A stretch of 64,000 nucleotides of DNA from Sialis fuliginosa (GCA_961205875.1 OY540816.1:12162701-12226700); one strand, 5' to 3'. Positions 45,313 to 57,959 are shown, counted from the first letter of the stretch. Translations and numbers: made by a program. Notes: a model not told the origin generated them from the letters alone.

Positions 45313-47610
45313 TGTGGCAATTACAAATACAATTCTAGTTTCTAAGTTAATATAACATTAAATTAGTGTCTATAGTGCCAGGAAAAGAAACCTAGGGGAA
45401 AATGTAGTTTTGGGAAAGTAAATTTTATACTTTAAGAGAGGTTTATATATTAAGGGAGTACAATTTAAATTATGTTTTACTGTATGTATCTCTATGGATT
45501 GTGTTATAATTAAATAATGTATTACAAGGTTCGATAAATGAGTAATGTCTTAAATGGATTATTCCAGTTTTTATCTAAAAAGTTAGAACGGTGTTTAACC
45601 GCGATATAACTTTTTAATCTATGTAGAACAGACTTGTGTAACATTTTTTTAAACAAAGATTATAAATAAAAGTTAGTATACTAAATATTAAAGATATTTT
45701 GAAACATATATCGTAATAAAAACTGTAATTAAGAGAAATGTGAAATCAAAAGTCATGAATGGTTAATAAATTAAATATAACTTTCAATTATTTGCTGTCT
45801 TATGTTGTAAAACTTTCAGTATAAATTCTTAATAAAGATAGAAGGTTATTAATATCTAAAAGATATTAATTAAAACTAATTGCAAATGTTGATGAAAGCT
45901 CGCAAATCAAATATTGATTCGTCTGTACTCTTGACGGGACATTTGATAAATAAAGGCCAGTAAATTATTCATGAAATAACGTCCAGCGATCATTGTGTAA
46001 CTGTGTTCTCTGTAATAATATTGTTAATGTTTTGTTTGAATATTTACCTACCAATAGACTGGAGTGGTCTGTTTGACCTTTGCTGATTTATAAAACATTC
46101 GTCTCTTTTAAAATTATATTTTGAATAGTATCATAGAACAAATTGATTCGACTGTAAAAACATCTGCCAAGTAAATGCATAAAAATGCTAAATTCACCAA
46201 AGGTATTTAATTATTGAACAATTTAAATAAAACCGAAAAAGTATTCCGATAAATTGTCTGGCATTGGTTAACCGTTTTTTTCGTTTATTTTTAATTTTTT
46301 GACAATTTCAAACGTCATAATGAATAACCGGTTATAAAAAAAACAAATGACGATTTTTTAAAGCAAATTGAGATAAATCTTTGTAAGGGGATATTTTACA
46401 ACATACGTGGTGACCTATTTTATAGGTAATTGATTGCTCTACAAAAAAAGGTTCCATATAATTTTCACGTAACATGTGTCGTTCTTGAGATATCTTGTCA
46501 CCCCTCCCACTTACACGATTTTGATGATTTTCAAATAGGATCGTTCTCAAGCCAGACCCAACCATCCAATCAAGTTTCATTAATATCGGTTCAAGGTACA
46601 AACACGGAACGAAAAGTGTTTATATTGAAAGATCAAGTTAAAATTTTGAAATCAGAGAACAATTTTTTTTCTCATTTTAAAACGATCCCAAATCTTCGAT
46701 ATGGCGAGGAAGCAATTGTAATATGTTATAGTTAGTAAAATAATTCATGTTTTGAAGTTATGAACAATTGCAGATATTACCAGTTTATGAAATTAATGAG
46801 AGAAAAATAAATGCAAAACTATCTCTATTTTCATATGTATAAATAAACTTTCAACTGCAAACGAAATACATAATACATATGTTGTATTGGATAATATTAA
46901 ACATAAAATTATCTTCATATAATTGTCTCATTTAATAAATACCTACATACTGATTGTCATATTCGTGATGTTAAGCAATTAGTATCATACAAAATTACAA
47001 ATGTGGTTACACATTTTGTTACAAGTCTATGAACATATTAATATTAATAACGACATTAAGACATCTTTTGGTAATTAATTAGTTAATTAATTGAGAGGTA
47101 ATAATAAATACTTATATGCGAATTTTATAACTGGCATTATATCCACACCTATAGAATTTGTTACTTGATGGTATGAACTTTTGACCTTCGGTGTTAACGA
47201 ATAGGCGGCCAGCTTCCTCGTATGGTAGAGAGGTCAAAACGCGCTAATTAAATAAAACGAATGAACACGACATTATGCATGAAACAAACCGACAGTACAC
47301 ACATTTTATTCTTGCTGTACGTTTTTGTTTATAAATGTAAATAATACTTTTGTTGAATTAGTATCATAGATCATAGAGGAATGGGGAATTAAAACATTAT
47401 TTTTAATAATATAGTGCTTTTTGTAATTTATTTTTTTTAATTTAAGGATGATTATTTTTATATAGTACATAATATAATGTATTCTCAATTTATTACGGAT
47501 CAAAATATAAGTACAGTGTTTAAACGAAAGATGCATTGAGTTTATTGCACTTTGGTCAAAAAGACATGATGTTGCTGTTTTATTTTTTAACTCTAAACAC
47601 GGCATAATAT
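45313..47610. other. Gene-free stretch
   Basis: A 101-codon frame (46430-46735, +) and an 89-codon frame (46332-46601, -) overlap on opposite strands in a less AT-rich block (46380-46620) containing 'gagatatcttgtcacccctc' and 'tcaagccagacccaaccatc'. Neither shows a motif, and two overlapping antisense frames favour chance or a repeat. TGACCTT and AGGTCA half-sites lie at 47174 and 47230 in opposite senses. No gene is supported. Confidence 0.45.
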
Positions 47611-47614
47611 ATAT

Positions 47615-47957
47615 AACACAACGTCTCTCTGTATGTCTGTCCGTTAGTACGCTTAACACTCGAGAACCATTTATCTGATTTACGTGTTTGTTTAATTCAT
47701 AGATATGTTCTCTGGTCAGGATATATTTTGTTACGTTAGGTAACATAAGGAATAAGCAGTGACGATAATAGTAAATCAAGTCGGAAAAAGTTTACCGCCA
47801 GCGCGCTCTTTTGCAGTACGTTGCCTAAACTGTTAAATATTGAACAATATAATTTAGTAAAGAATTGTGTAGAATAAAATGATCTAATATAATTCAACTT
47901 TATTTTTCAAAATCCTAAAGGCCACGCGAGCGAAACCGCGGGCACAGCTTGTTATAT
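47615..47957 (-). mobile_element. Lepidopteran-type retroposon (SINE/LINE 3' unit), - strand
   Basis: On the - strand it begins 'acaagctgtgcccgcggttt', 'cgctcgcgtggcctttagg', continues 'ctggcggtaaactttttccg', and ends 'cagataaatggttctcgagt', 'gtactaacggacagacatac'. This head-and-tail layout is common in moth and butterfly genomes. The 157-codon - strand frame at 47306-47779 reads through its tail and is therefore not a host gene. A truncated head of the same family is at 53182. Confidence 0.75.
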
Positions 47958-48370
47958 TAAATCAAATATAGTTTTCAGCAATATTTTTTAATGTAATCAA
48001 TAATATATAAGTATACATTTCAATTATTTATAATAATAATTGGGAATTCATTTTTTGTTTGTTTTTGTACCTATTTTAAGTATGTAAACACAATTACGTG
48101 ATAATATTACAAAACTTTAAAAATAAAACAACCAAAATACGAACGTTCAAGTCATTGGCATGTAATTGTGAAAGAAAAGAGATAATATTTAAAAATATTT
48201 GTTTCACTGTTTGTTTGCTTGTACTGTTTACACGTTTTAAAATTTGTCTTCTTCATGATAATACAGTACGATGAAAATATAATTAAAAATAGAACGATTG
48301 TTTTTCAACAACTTGAAGGGTATTGTGTATGTATATATTTTTATTTTTATATACTATATTAAATAAGCTA

Positions 48371-48558
48371 TATAGCTCCCAATAAATATATGAATAAGGA
48401 TTGATTATACATCAGTAAAAATCCAAAACAGTTAAAAATGAACAGAGAATTTAAATCTATCTCTATTTATAGCTCCCAATATATGAATAAGGATTGTTTA
48501 TTCATTAGTAAAAATTCAAATAGTTAAAAATGAACAGAGAATTTAAACTCTATTTGAA
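48371..48558. repeat. 97 bp imperfect tandem duplication
   Basis: 'tatagctcccaat..atatga' starts at 48371 and again at 48468. Both units contain 'atatgaataaggattg', 'agttaaaaatgaacagagaa' and 'tttaaa'. The second unit has small deletions and substitutions, so this duplication is older than the perfect one at 13084. Confidence 0.85.
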
Positions 48559-48559
48559 A

Positions 48560-49660
48560 GTAAATAAAAATCTAAAAGATAAAACGGATGGGTCATGTGA
48601 GCTGCAATCAAAATTGATCCCATGGCAATTGGCAAGCCTGATTGTTGGATACTCCAAGGTATTTAATTCGCACAAAGACTATATTTAAACATACGAAGGT
48701 TAAAAAGCAAATGCGTTCCCTGTAGACGGCTCTGACCGTTTCCGGATCAATAAAGAGAACATCTTGCCGTGAACAAATCGAAGAAGGATGTATAAATATT
48801 ACAGAAAACAAACAGAAAGTAATAAAATGTCAGTGAGTATGGATTTATCATATCAACATCTCTGGAGTTCATGAAGAGCAAACAAAAGTTACATATTTGT
48901 TTTCTCGTCTGACATTTTAAAATAGTTGGATATGTGATTCATCAATTAGATGAACTTAAATTGGACGTTTTCTTAATTGAATTCTGTCGGTTCTGCCTTT
49001 ATTTAATTCAATTTTGAACTGTATTTGTATAATTCTTTTATAAATATATACGTACCTAATTAATAAATATATTCTATTCTTTTGATTTCATAACCTCACC
49101 AAAATTTTTAATATAGCGATATAGCAGATACAATTAAAATTAACAAAAATGAACAATTTTAATCAAAAGTCAATGTTAAAATGAAAGAATTTATTTTGTA
49201 TGTAAAGAGAAATTGTACTCATTCTTTAATGAATTTTTATAATTCTACTTTAAACCGAAATTATATTATTTGGTAGGGTTCTTTACTTGTTAAAATCAAG
49301 TATTAAACTTTTACTTTTACTTACACCCAAAAGCCATGATTTATTAAAAGATAACTGCGGTAACGTTAAAACTACTCACGATGAATATTTTACGAAAGAA
49401 AAATATTATTCAAACTTGACTGCATTCATGGTTGTGAAATGTATTTTAATTTTTGTTAAAAGGTTTTTTTTTGTTGTTTTCCACATAAATATTTGTCATC
49501 ATAAATTACATAGTAGAATGAATTTTGACGGAAATCGTGGTTAATTTGATATCAGATTAAATACTGAATAAATTAATTATTATTATTCTTTGAACAACAA
49601 CTTTTTAATCGAATTACTATATTTTATACTAATAAGGAAAGAAAAATAGCAATCTGGACA
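48560..49660. other. Gene-free stretch
   Basis: A less AT-rich block at 48590-48790 carries a 67-codon - strand frame (contains FIDPETVRAVYRERICFLTF) that I do not recognise; no splice sites support it. The 85-codon + strand frame 49287-49544 is also unsupported. Confidence 0.4.
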
Positions 49661-49664
49661 CTTA

Positions 49665-49866
49665 GGGTCGATCCAGACTATCGAGCCGGTCTCACTTAAA
49701 TCAAGTATAAATATACAATAAACAATGAAATCATTCTCACTATAGACTATAGGTATCGATCCGGTCTTGGTCTAATCACGCTCCGATACAGTATTACTAT
49801 AGTGAATATTTGACTGGAGCGAGACCGGACCGAGACCGGCATAGGCACGATAGTCTGGATCGACCC
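49665..49866. mobile_element. Harbinger-like MITE, second copy (GGGTCGATCC ends)
   Basis: Left GGGTCGATCCAGACTATCGA and right CACGATAGTCTGGATCGACCC (last 20: ACGATAGTCTGGATCGACCC) are near-perfect inverted ends. Left flank TTA (49662-49664), right flank ATA (49867-49869). It is the 202 bp relative of 6211-6382 and also carries the inner 'gcgagaccggaccgagaccg'. Non-coding. Confidence 0.82.
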
Positions 49867-49869
49867 ATA

Positions 49870-50228
49870 GGGCGTTTTTCCACACACCAGCAAAACCGAT
49901 GCCGGTTGCAATGTAATCAAATCAGAGCTTTTCCACGTAGACCGACCCGGCTAATTTGTCGGTGATTACTGCTGCCGGCGTTGAACTCGACAATCGGATA
50001 AGTACCTTACAGTCAACAGAGGATGTACCCAATACTGTATTTTTTATATTTGTGATTTATATACTTTCTTCTGAGGTATAATAACACAAGATGGTAACGC
50101 TTAATGAATACTGCAGACATGTTTCTATTACCACAGCTAGAACTCAACTGCATCGGCACTGAGAATGCCGGTGTGTGGAAAAAGAGCCATGGCCGGTGCC
50201 GGTTTTGCCGGTGTGTAGAAAAAAGGCC
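49870..50228. mobile_element. Harbinger-like MITE abutting the previous element
   Basis: Left GGGCGTTTTTCCACACACC and inverted right GGCCTTTTTTCTACACACC, both continuing into 'ggcaaaaccg' (left: agcaaaaccg). Left flank ATA (49867-49869), right flank TTA (50229-50231). Only three bases separate it from the preceding element, so one inserted at the edge of the other. Extra internal 'tgccggtgtgtggaaaaaga' near 50167 repeats the end sequence. 359 bp, non-coding. Confidence 0.8.
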
Positions 50229-50231
50229 TTA

Positions 50232-51850
50232 CTGTTAGTTTTACGTACATTGTTTTCTAATGTTAGAGTTCTTCCAGGAATCTATGTAATATTTATTCCT
50301 CATATTATTAAAACTAATTAGTCACTATACAATTAATGTATTATCGTAATTAATTTATAATTTACAATAATAAAATCAATTGTAAAATTGTCAAACGTTC
50401 TAATTTCGGTTCTTCAATGAGTAATTGGTTACTATGCAATTCCACTAATTATAATTTAATAATAAATCAATGTACAATACTGCAAATAATTATATAGACA
50501 ATTCAATAAACGATATGTCAATATAATTACTCTTTTTTTATTATTAATTGTTGCACATTTATAAAATGAATTATAGATAAATAATATCCTTGTATTTATT
50601 GAATAATAATATTTGATTAACATTAAGCAGATAGAAAGTGGACAAGAAAAAAAATGATTACAATCACTTGTCGCCAAATATAAAAAGGTATTTAGAATTT
50701 AGGTCAATGGTACCTATATATGCTTAGTGAAGACAGATTAGTAAAGCTGTGAGGTTAGGTTTGAACATTATTTTTGTATTTAGGACGTGCGTGAGTATGT
50801 ATGTATTATGCGCTGCCTAACTTATCGACTCGATAAAACACCAAGGGAATTGTTTATCGCTACATTTTATTTATGTTTCGAAGATGTTTTAAATATATTT
50901 CGATAGAAATTGCACATACTGATTCTAATTTAAATATTTAATTACCAGTTATTGATTTGAAGATACTGGTTCGAAATAAAAGGGGTTTATTTATATTTTT
51001 AATCAATGTTTAATTAACATGGATTTGCAAATCATATCCAAAAAATAAAATGACTTACATATAATAAATTAATATACTTTAATATATACATATTTTATTT
51101 TACAACCGAGCTATGTTTTTTTTTATCTAGCTTTACATAAAATCGAAACGAGATTATTGAAATTCACGAACGTAGACCATAAGAAGAAGACATTGATGTA
51201 TATTTGGGACGAATGAACGTGTATATCCATACGCACAATGGAGTATATGTTTTACAAATTACTATCTATCATTTTTGAGTAGAAATCAATCGACTCCATC
51301 CTACAAACGCCGCTATTTTTCGACACTGTTATGTTTTTTTTTTACCTCATTCGTAAATGTCAAAAAATATTTTTTTGTATTTTTTTTTATATGAAACATG
51401 AAAATATAGTCACTACGAAGAAAATTGATTACAAGCTTTTATACCTAAATTTACCGTCTCATTGATTTTCTTATAACGTAATATTGGGGGGATGTCTTAC
51501 ACGTTGATGAAAAGTATTTGATATATGGAATATTAATTTCTAAAACAACGATCGATCAAAAAGTCTTTTGTACTAAAATGAACATGAAATTGCATGAAAA
51601 AAAAATTGCTTACGTTTTTTACGTACCAGGTTTCCTGCTCTTGTTAATCGAGGTTATATATTTATTTTAAATTATCGGATTTATTTTACAACAGTAAGAA
51701 TATCAAATAAAATATATACGATTTCAGTAATTAAGATTTCAAAATATGTAGGCAAAGGATCAAACGACTACCCCGAAGGAGTCTCTTGATATGTCAAGAT
51801 AGGGAAACTAAAACACCGCAGAGACGCCATAGAAACTTTATCTATACTAG
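50232..51850. other. Gene-free AT-rich stretch
   Basis: No gene is seen. A 73-codon - strand frame (50456-50677) is AT-driven. 51740-51850 is slightly GC-richer (aacgactaccccgaaggagt, aaacaccgcagagacgccat) without a frame or partner. Confidence 0.5.
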
Positions 51851-51852
51851 TT

Positions 51853-51890
51853 CAGCGCTGTCCAACTTCTATTAAACCGCGGGCCAAGTT
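51853..51890 (+). mobile_element. Single hAT-like terminus (CAGCGCTGTCCAAC)
   Basis: 'cagcgctgtccaacttctat' followed by 'taaaccgcgggccaagtt' is a typical hAT-family end (CAGNGNTGTCCAAC.. with a 'cgcgggcc' subterminal string). No matching second end was found within 5 kb, so the element is truncated. Confidence 0.5.
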
Positions 51891-52012
51891 TCCTTTTGTA
51901 AATTTTGATGATTGGGGAATATGTTACTCCGTTTAACTTTATTTTATATATGGTTCACGAAAATTCTTTCCTGGGCTAGATATAATTAGACAACTCTTAT
52001 ATAGAATAGAAT

Positions 52013-52651
52013 TTAAAATATCGGTATACATGACTTCCATATTATTTAATATCTTTTTAAATAATGTTTTATATATGAAAAATATCAATGAGATTTGTAT
52101 AGAAATAAAACTCACCTTTGTATTTTAAATATTAATTTTCTAATGTCCTAATGTCAAAAACATAATACACATTCGTAGAATTTTTTTCCAAGACAACACG
52201 AATTAGTGACGAATTAATTAATTAGTATTTAAAATTCAAATTTTGAAAGTGGTTTTCACCCTTTCAATAACAGTTTAGGCACGTACAAATAATAAATGTA
52301 TCTTAGGTTCAATTGAACTACAAATGTACCAAGTCTTTTCAAAATTAGCGAGATAATGCTCGCTACGTTCACTTTTTAGACGATTAAAGTTACAAAATTT
52401 CAAATATTTCCAAAACCCCTAATCCGATTAGCACCAAAATCAAAAGGTCTGGAGTACTCACCGAGACAAACAATTTCCCCAAAAATAATTCAGATCAGTG
52501 CATTTTTACAGTAGTGATTGTGAACGAAAGAAAATTCTACATTCAGACACACGCACAGTTACCATGCGGAAATCAATTTTTCTTTAAGTTTTGAAGGTAG
52601 TACAATCAGAATCTGCTCTTCCATTTCTTTCAGAATATGGAAGTAAAAATG
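52013..52651 (+). repeat. Large inverted repeat 2, left arm
   Basis: Starts 'ttaaaatatcggtatacatg' and ends 'cagaatatggaagtaaaaat'. Inside are 'tgtcctaatgtcaaaaacat', 'caaaacccctaatccgatta', 'agaaaattctacattcagac'. The whole unit is repeated in opposite orientation at 56140-56773, about 80% identical by eye. The inner end carries a short palindrome (CTTCCAT..ATGGAAG). Confidence 0.82.
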
Positions 52652-52854
52652 CCCAAAGGTCGTTTATAAAAATATAGTACAAGTAAAGCATAATGTAACA
52701 ATTATAACTTTACAAATAAAATCTAGACAAATCCGGTTATGTACACGTTATTGTTTTAAGTAAACAAAATAAAATGAATTAACTAAATACAAAAATGTGC
52801 TAAGATAAAAAGCAAACAATACAATTATTTACATTATATATTTTTAATTTTCCG

Positions 52855-53180
52855 AATAAACACAGCAAGATGAAAGTGTGAAAAATCATGCATTCGAAAC
52901 ACGCAAGTTGTTACGACGGGGAATGATCCAAAACAACGCGTCACGTGGTATTGTTTTTGCCAAAGTGAATTTTGATACGAAATCTTGTTTACCTTCAGTG
53001 TCCCTCATCTGTCAGTGACAACGTACCCGCGACCCCACCTTCCTGCGACCGGCTTGTTGGAATTATGTCAGCGAACTCAATCAGTTCGTCTGTTTACCGA
53101 AAGGATTTATCAGCGGTTCTCTACATGTTTAAAAAATTCTATACACCTACCTAATAATATGTTTTGTATTATATTATGTA
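52855..53180. other. Less AT-rich segment, unknown
   Basis: Contains CACGTG (E-box core) at 52943 and a GC-richer stretch 53000-53100 (aacgtacccgcgaccccacc, tcctgcgaccggcttgttgg). Two overlapping + strand frames of 60 and 85 codons cover it in different phases; neither matches a known family. It could be a host exon or regulatory piece, but no splice pair was convincing. Confidence 0.25.
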
Positions 53181-53181
53181 C

Positions 53182-53240
53182 TAGCTGTGCCCGTGCGGCT
53201 TCGCTCGCGTGGACTACGGAATTATTGTTAAAGATTAACT
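53182..53240 (+). repeat. Retroposon head fragment
   Basis: 'ctagctgtgcccgtgcggct' and 'tcgctcgcgtggactacgga' match the head of the element at 47615-47957. It is cut short after about 60 bp. Confidence 0.65.
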
Positions 53241-53304
53241 AAAATAATTTTTGTTCTGTATAAATTCAAAAGTTAATTATTGAAAACAAAATAAATAATT
53301 GATG

Positions 53305-53422
53305 AAATCAGCAATCTAAAAGCAGTGGTGACTTGTGTATCTCATAACGATTTGACACCTCGTAGATAGCGTTAGCTTAGCTTTTTATCTACCTACAACA
53401 ATTTCTTTATAATAGCCAACAT
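53305..53422 (+). repeat. MITE family 4 relic
   Basis: 'aacgatttgacacctcgtag', 'atagcgttagctt' and 'aatttctttataatagcc' follow the right half of 29010-29336. The left half is missing. Confidence 0.55.
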
Positions 53423-53819
53423 TAAAAACATTAGCGAGAAATTGAATTTCTTGCAGATTTAAAATATGTAATAAATTATACAATGTATACGTAGAAGCTC
53501 TAAGCGAATAAAATAGACTGTTAATATGTTGACATGTGTTTATTATAATTAATCTTATTACCTGATACTAGCTGTTAACGCCCATTTCGGAATATCCCCT
53601 AACGGCCTTACTTAAACATATAGTTTTTATCTGATACTTGCGTCACGTTTTTCTTTACTGGTTACCCGGTTGAATGTTGTTTCTATTACCAGTAGTTATT
53701 TCAGTAATAGGTACACTTCGTTGATGAGAACCGACACGAAATTGGTAATTGCGACGTCGCTGTGTTCCATTTTTTCTGTATAAAAATTTATAGTGAATTT
53801 TTTAAATTAATGATAGATA

Positions 53820-54386
53820 CACTATCCTGCAAAAGTTTAAGACCACCTGAAAAAATGTCGATTTTTGGACTTTTTGCTAATATTTTTGACCGGTTTATTC
53901 AATTCGTCTCAGTAATTTTTCGCTGTGAATGGCCCAATTTATTCAAAATGACTATTTGAGATCGTTATTCTTTCGAAATTTGATGTGCTTTCCCATTTTC
54001 GTGTTTTCTGTAAAAAATTTTTTTTTGAGATTACACAATATTGAGGTTAGGTCATTTAAAATGTGAAAACACTGCAATTGTTGGTGCAGAAAATCGAAAC
54101 ACAAGGTAATAACATGACAATAGGTATTGTTAATATAGAATATACTCACTAATTTTAGGGAAAATGAAATGGTCACTATGGCAAAGCTGAGACAATTTGA
54201 ATTGACACTTAGAAATACATGTGAACGCCGGGTAACTAACCGACCGACCAGTTATCGGGCGAGGGACATATTTTATTACCGGTAAATACGAACACGTTGA
54301 ATATAGCGGTCAGAGATCGAGAAATATTCGCAAAAATCCAAAAAAGGAAAAATTTTCAGTTGGTCTTAAAGTTTTGCAAGGTAGTG
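53820..54386. mobile_element. Tc1/mariner-like MITE, 567 bp
   Basis: Left CACTATCCTGCAAAAGTTTA and inverted right CACTACCTTGCAAAACTTTA continue into 'agaccacctgaaaa' and 'agaccaactgaaaa': about 31 of 35 bases match. TA flanks both ends (53818-53819, 54387-54388). The interior carries no complete transposase; the 'cgaccgaccagttatcgggc' stretch near 54241 may be a scrap of one. The element lies inside the large inverted repeat 52013-56773. Confidence 0.9.
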
Positions 54387-54389
54387 TAT

Positions 54390-56139
54390 TTGTTGTCGAA
54401 CTTTTATGTATAACAGATTGAACCTTATTTTAAGACTGTTTTTAACGGACTTGTGCAGTATATTTATAACCTATATTAATCCAGAGAACATTAGGAACAC
54501 GTTGATCCAAATCTGTTTACTACCTACGTTTTAAGACTAGCGTTAACAAACAAATAATCTCACAAACTTTACCTCTTTATTATATTAATTTATATTTACA
54601 GTCTTTATTATTATATTAGTTTAGACTTATATAGATAACGTGTCTTTTTATTCCCAATTTCACATTTTGTTCCACGGTGATTATGAACATTACACTCATA
54701 ATTATTTTTATGTGCAGAAGTATTTTTTTGGAGATTAAATTTGTTTCTATCTCTGTTATTATGTTACACATACTAATATCAACGTTAAAAGAGATCAAGA
54801 ATCATTGACGTAATAGTAAATAGCCTCCAATGTTATTATTAAATTGTTTTATTTGTTTTACTAAACCTTTAACCCATAAAATGAAATAACAATTATAATA
54901 ATCAATAAAATAGTTAAAAAGAATGTATGAAATATATTATAAGAAATACGTAACATATGTTGATTTTTATTATAATTATTAATTATAAAAATAAACTTAA
55001 AGATGTATTTTTAATCTTTACAGATATTTATAAAAACTGAGAATTAAGAAGTTTTCTAAGATGTTAAAACATTATCACGATTTCCTTTTTGACAATAAAC
55101 TTTTATGAGTTTCAGTTAACTTCTCTTCATATGTGATCTTTATATTATAGTTTTTTTTTATAAGAACATTTTTAATTAAATAAAGATGATCTTCTTTTTA
55201 TGATCTTTGTTATATTATTGCTGTAACTTATAAATAAAATGAACAAATTATTAAATTGTTACAAACATTAATTTATTATCATTAAAAAAACTAATTTATA
55301 ATTTATAAAATGATTTTGTTCTTCGGTGTAAAAACCATAATACAATAATTTATATACAGGATGTCTCATAAACATACTGAGAAACTTTCAGAAATTGTCG
55401 AGGACATTGAAATAATCGCTTTTTGTCAATAAATCCATGTTCGTAAACGAGCCGTTTAAGCAGTAGAGCAAAAGAAAGGACCCCGCCCATTTTTTTTTTT
55501 TTTTTTGAGAAATGATAGTTAAAAGTATGCTGATAAAAAGTTATAATGGGCACAACCTACGAAAATACAAAGTTTCTGCTCCACGGAGCACGTAAAACTT
55601 TTAAATGTTCAATACATAATTTTAATATTTAATCAGACATATTTTATGAGAAACAATTACTTTAGGTATACAAAACTATTTAAAAATGTGTGGTACACAT
55701 TTTGAGAACTTGTGGTACAAAAAGACGTCAAATGCACGCCCCTTGGCAACGTTCCCGTTTTTATGAAGTTTTCATTCAAATGAACTTTTGATACGTATTG
55801 CATTTCATGTCGCTAACAGCACCAACGGTATCTAGATCAGATAAATACATTGAGACTGTTTTAAGAAGTACGTTTATTTTTCTTGCTTGTTTGCTATATA
55901 AATTCCCTAGATTTGTCTTTTGTAAATAGGAACAAATTATGAAGTTTCGAAAACTTTCCGGACGTATACAGCGTTATATTTTATGATTGTGCCTTACCAG
56001 AAGCAGTAATTTACTCGAGGTTTTGTTACATATTCTGCTCAAATATCAAAAACTTAAGTTGAATTGGACATTTGTTGAATGTTTGTTTTATGTCGGAGTA
56101 CAAAAAAGCTCTATTTATTATGTACATGAAATTTAATTT
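54390..56139. other. Gene-free interior of inverted repeat 2
   Basis: No gene is supported. 'tacaggatgtctcataaaca' at 55355 followed by 'ctttcagaaattgtcgagga' resembles the ATACAGGGTGTCCC-type end of insect elements, with a T-run of about 18 at 55489-55506. 55720-55830 is slightly GC-richer. No termini could be paired. Confidence 0.45.
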
Positions 56140-56773
56140 TCATTTTACTTCCATATTCTGAAAGAAATGGAAGTATTGTAATACCGTCGAAAAATCGTGT
56201 CCAAGATAAGAGCAGATTCTGATTTTACTACCTTCAAAACTTAAAGAAAAGTTAATTTCCGCATGTGCGTTTGTGTTTGGATGTAGAATTTTCTTTCATT
56301 TACGATAACTACTGTAAAAATGCACCGATCTGTATTATTTTTGGGGAAAATGTTTGTCTCAGTGAGTACTCCAAACCTAGTGATTTTGGTGCTAATCGGA
56401 TTAGGGGTTTTGGAAATATTCGAAATTTTGTAATTTTTATTGTCTAAAAAGTGAATGTTGGGAGTATTAACGCACTAATTTTGAAAAGACGTGGTACATT
56501 TATAGTTCAATTGAACTTAAGGGACATTTATATTTTGTACGTGCCTAAACATTTATTGAAGGGGTGAAAACCACCAACAAAATTTGAATTTTAAATACTA
56601 ATTTATATGTCACAATACGTGTATTATGTTTTTGACATTAGGACATTAGAAAAGTAATATTTATAATACAAAGGTGAGGTTTATTTCTGACAAATTCCAT
56701 GGAAATTTTTCATATATTAAATACCATTTAAAAAGATATTAAAAAACATGGAAGTCATGTACCGATATTTTAA
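56140..56773 (-). repeat. Large inverted repeat 2, right arm
   Basis: Inverted partner of 52013-52651, from 'cattttacttccatattctg' to 'accgatattttaa'. It contains an extra 37-41 bp near 56174-56212 (aataccgtcgaaaaatcgtg) absent from the left arm. The 60-codon frame 56265-56447 lies entirely within the repeat. Confidence 0.82.
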
Positions 56774-56775
56774 GT

Positions 56776-57416
56776 TTACTTTATTTTTAATTTAAACCAT
56801 ACAAAATCAATCAATGAAGTAACCTATATAAGTGATAAATAATTGTGACCAGCACATAACTCTTTCATATATTATTTTTACAGAACCAAATATTTTTCTC
56901 GTTATACCAGGAAATTGAATGGAATATAAATTATAGATAATGCTATTATTTGCAAGAGAAATATCCAAAATATTCAATAGTAAATATATTACTGCAATTT
57001 CAAACACATTGATACATATTACAGTCAAATCATACCATTTTCTTTTTATCTGATTTCCTTCCAGAAAATTTATATTCTCAAGATTGTATGATTACCACTT
57101 TTACTGTTACGATTATGGCAATGTAATACAATTTTGCAAAATAGAATTTACATTTGAATTGATTCTTTTATACAGGATTTATAATACCTACAAAGTACTG
57201 TTTATAATACTCGAACGAGTATGTCTTTAATAAAATTATTTTAAGAACCACTTGTAAGCATTTGCAGTCTTTTTGGTGAATTAAATAGTTTTTTATGCGT
57301 AACGTTATACAAATAAAAAAAGTAAGAAAGGTACTTACTTGTTAAATGTTAGATTTAAATGTAATATTTTCCTCCTTTAAAAATTTTATGAAAAGTCCCA
57401 ATTTCCATATGCTCAT
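56776..57416. other. Gene-free AT-rich spacer
   Basis: A 73-codon - strand frame (56807-57028) is hydrophobic and AT-driven. No gene or clear repeat is seen. Confidence 0.5.
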
Positions 57417-57418
57417 TA

Positions 57419-57959
57419 GGGTGTGTCAAAAAAATCGATATTTTTTCCCTCGCTCTTATTACGAAATAAGGTAGTTTATGACCCAAAATAAACCCCCCCC
57501 CCCCACAAGAATTACTCTATAGTTCAAATTTTAAGAGGTGCCACAAGGGGTTGCTTTTTGTAAAAAAATAAATATTTAAAACGCTTATAAGTTTTAACTC
57601 ATTGCATTTACACATATAGCTTTTTGAACTATTTTTATAGAGAATTAAATTTCCTACAAAATTACCCATTTAACTTATTATAGAAACAATAGTTTAGCCG
57701 TAAGAGCCTTTTACACGCATAATTTAACAAATAAATCACTTTGAATGCCTGTAACTTTTGATACGTTGAAATGATGTCCCTATAAAAATTTTCATATGTT
57801 ATCATGAATCAGTAATACCAACTTTAGTACTAAAGAATCATTTTCCCATGTTATTTAAATGGGAAACTCGGCACTCTTTTATAATCCTTCGGCGAGGATT
57901 TATTTAAGGTCAAAAACTAACGTATTTCGTAACAAGAGCAAAATATTTTTTTGACACCC
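57419..57959. mobile_element. TA-flanked MITE, GGGTGTGTC/GACACCC ends
   Basis: Left GGGTGTGTCAAAAAAATCGA and inverted right GGGTGTCAAAAAAATATTTT, then 'gctcttattacgaaata' against 'gctcttgttacgaaata'. TA flanks both ends (57417-57418, 57960-57961). The 541 bp interior has a C-run (57490-57503) and no transposase. Confidence 0.85.

Noticed and set aside
46332-46735. Overlapping 89-codon (-) and 101-codon (+) frames
   Set aside because: They lie on opposite strands of one less AT-rich block, neither has a recognisable motif, and no splice sites or promoter support either.
47306-47779. 157-codon open frame on the - strand, the longest in the window
   Set aside because: Its upstream third is the tail of a lepidopteran-type retroposon and the rest is AT-rich Ile/Lys/Asn/Tyr sequence without a domain.
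48608-48811. 67-codon - strand frame containing FIDPETVRAVYRERI
   Set aside because: It looks less AT-driven than most, but no family is recognised and no splice or promoter signs were found; left as unsupported.
52972-53242. Two overlapping frames in a GC-richer patch
   Set aside because: They are in different phases over the same bases, the longer one ends inside a retroposon head (53182-53240), and neither shows a motif.
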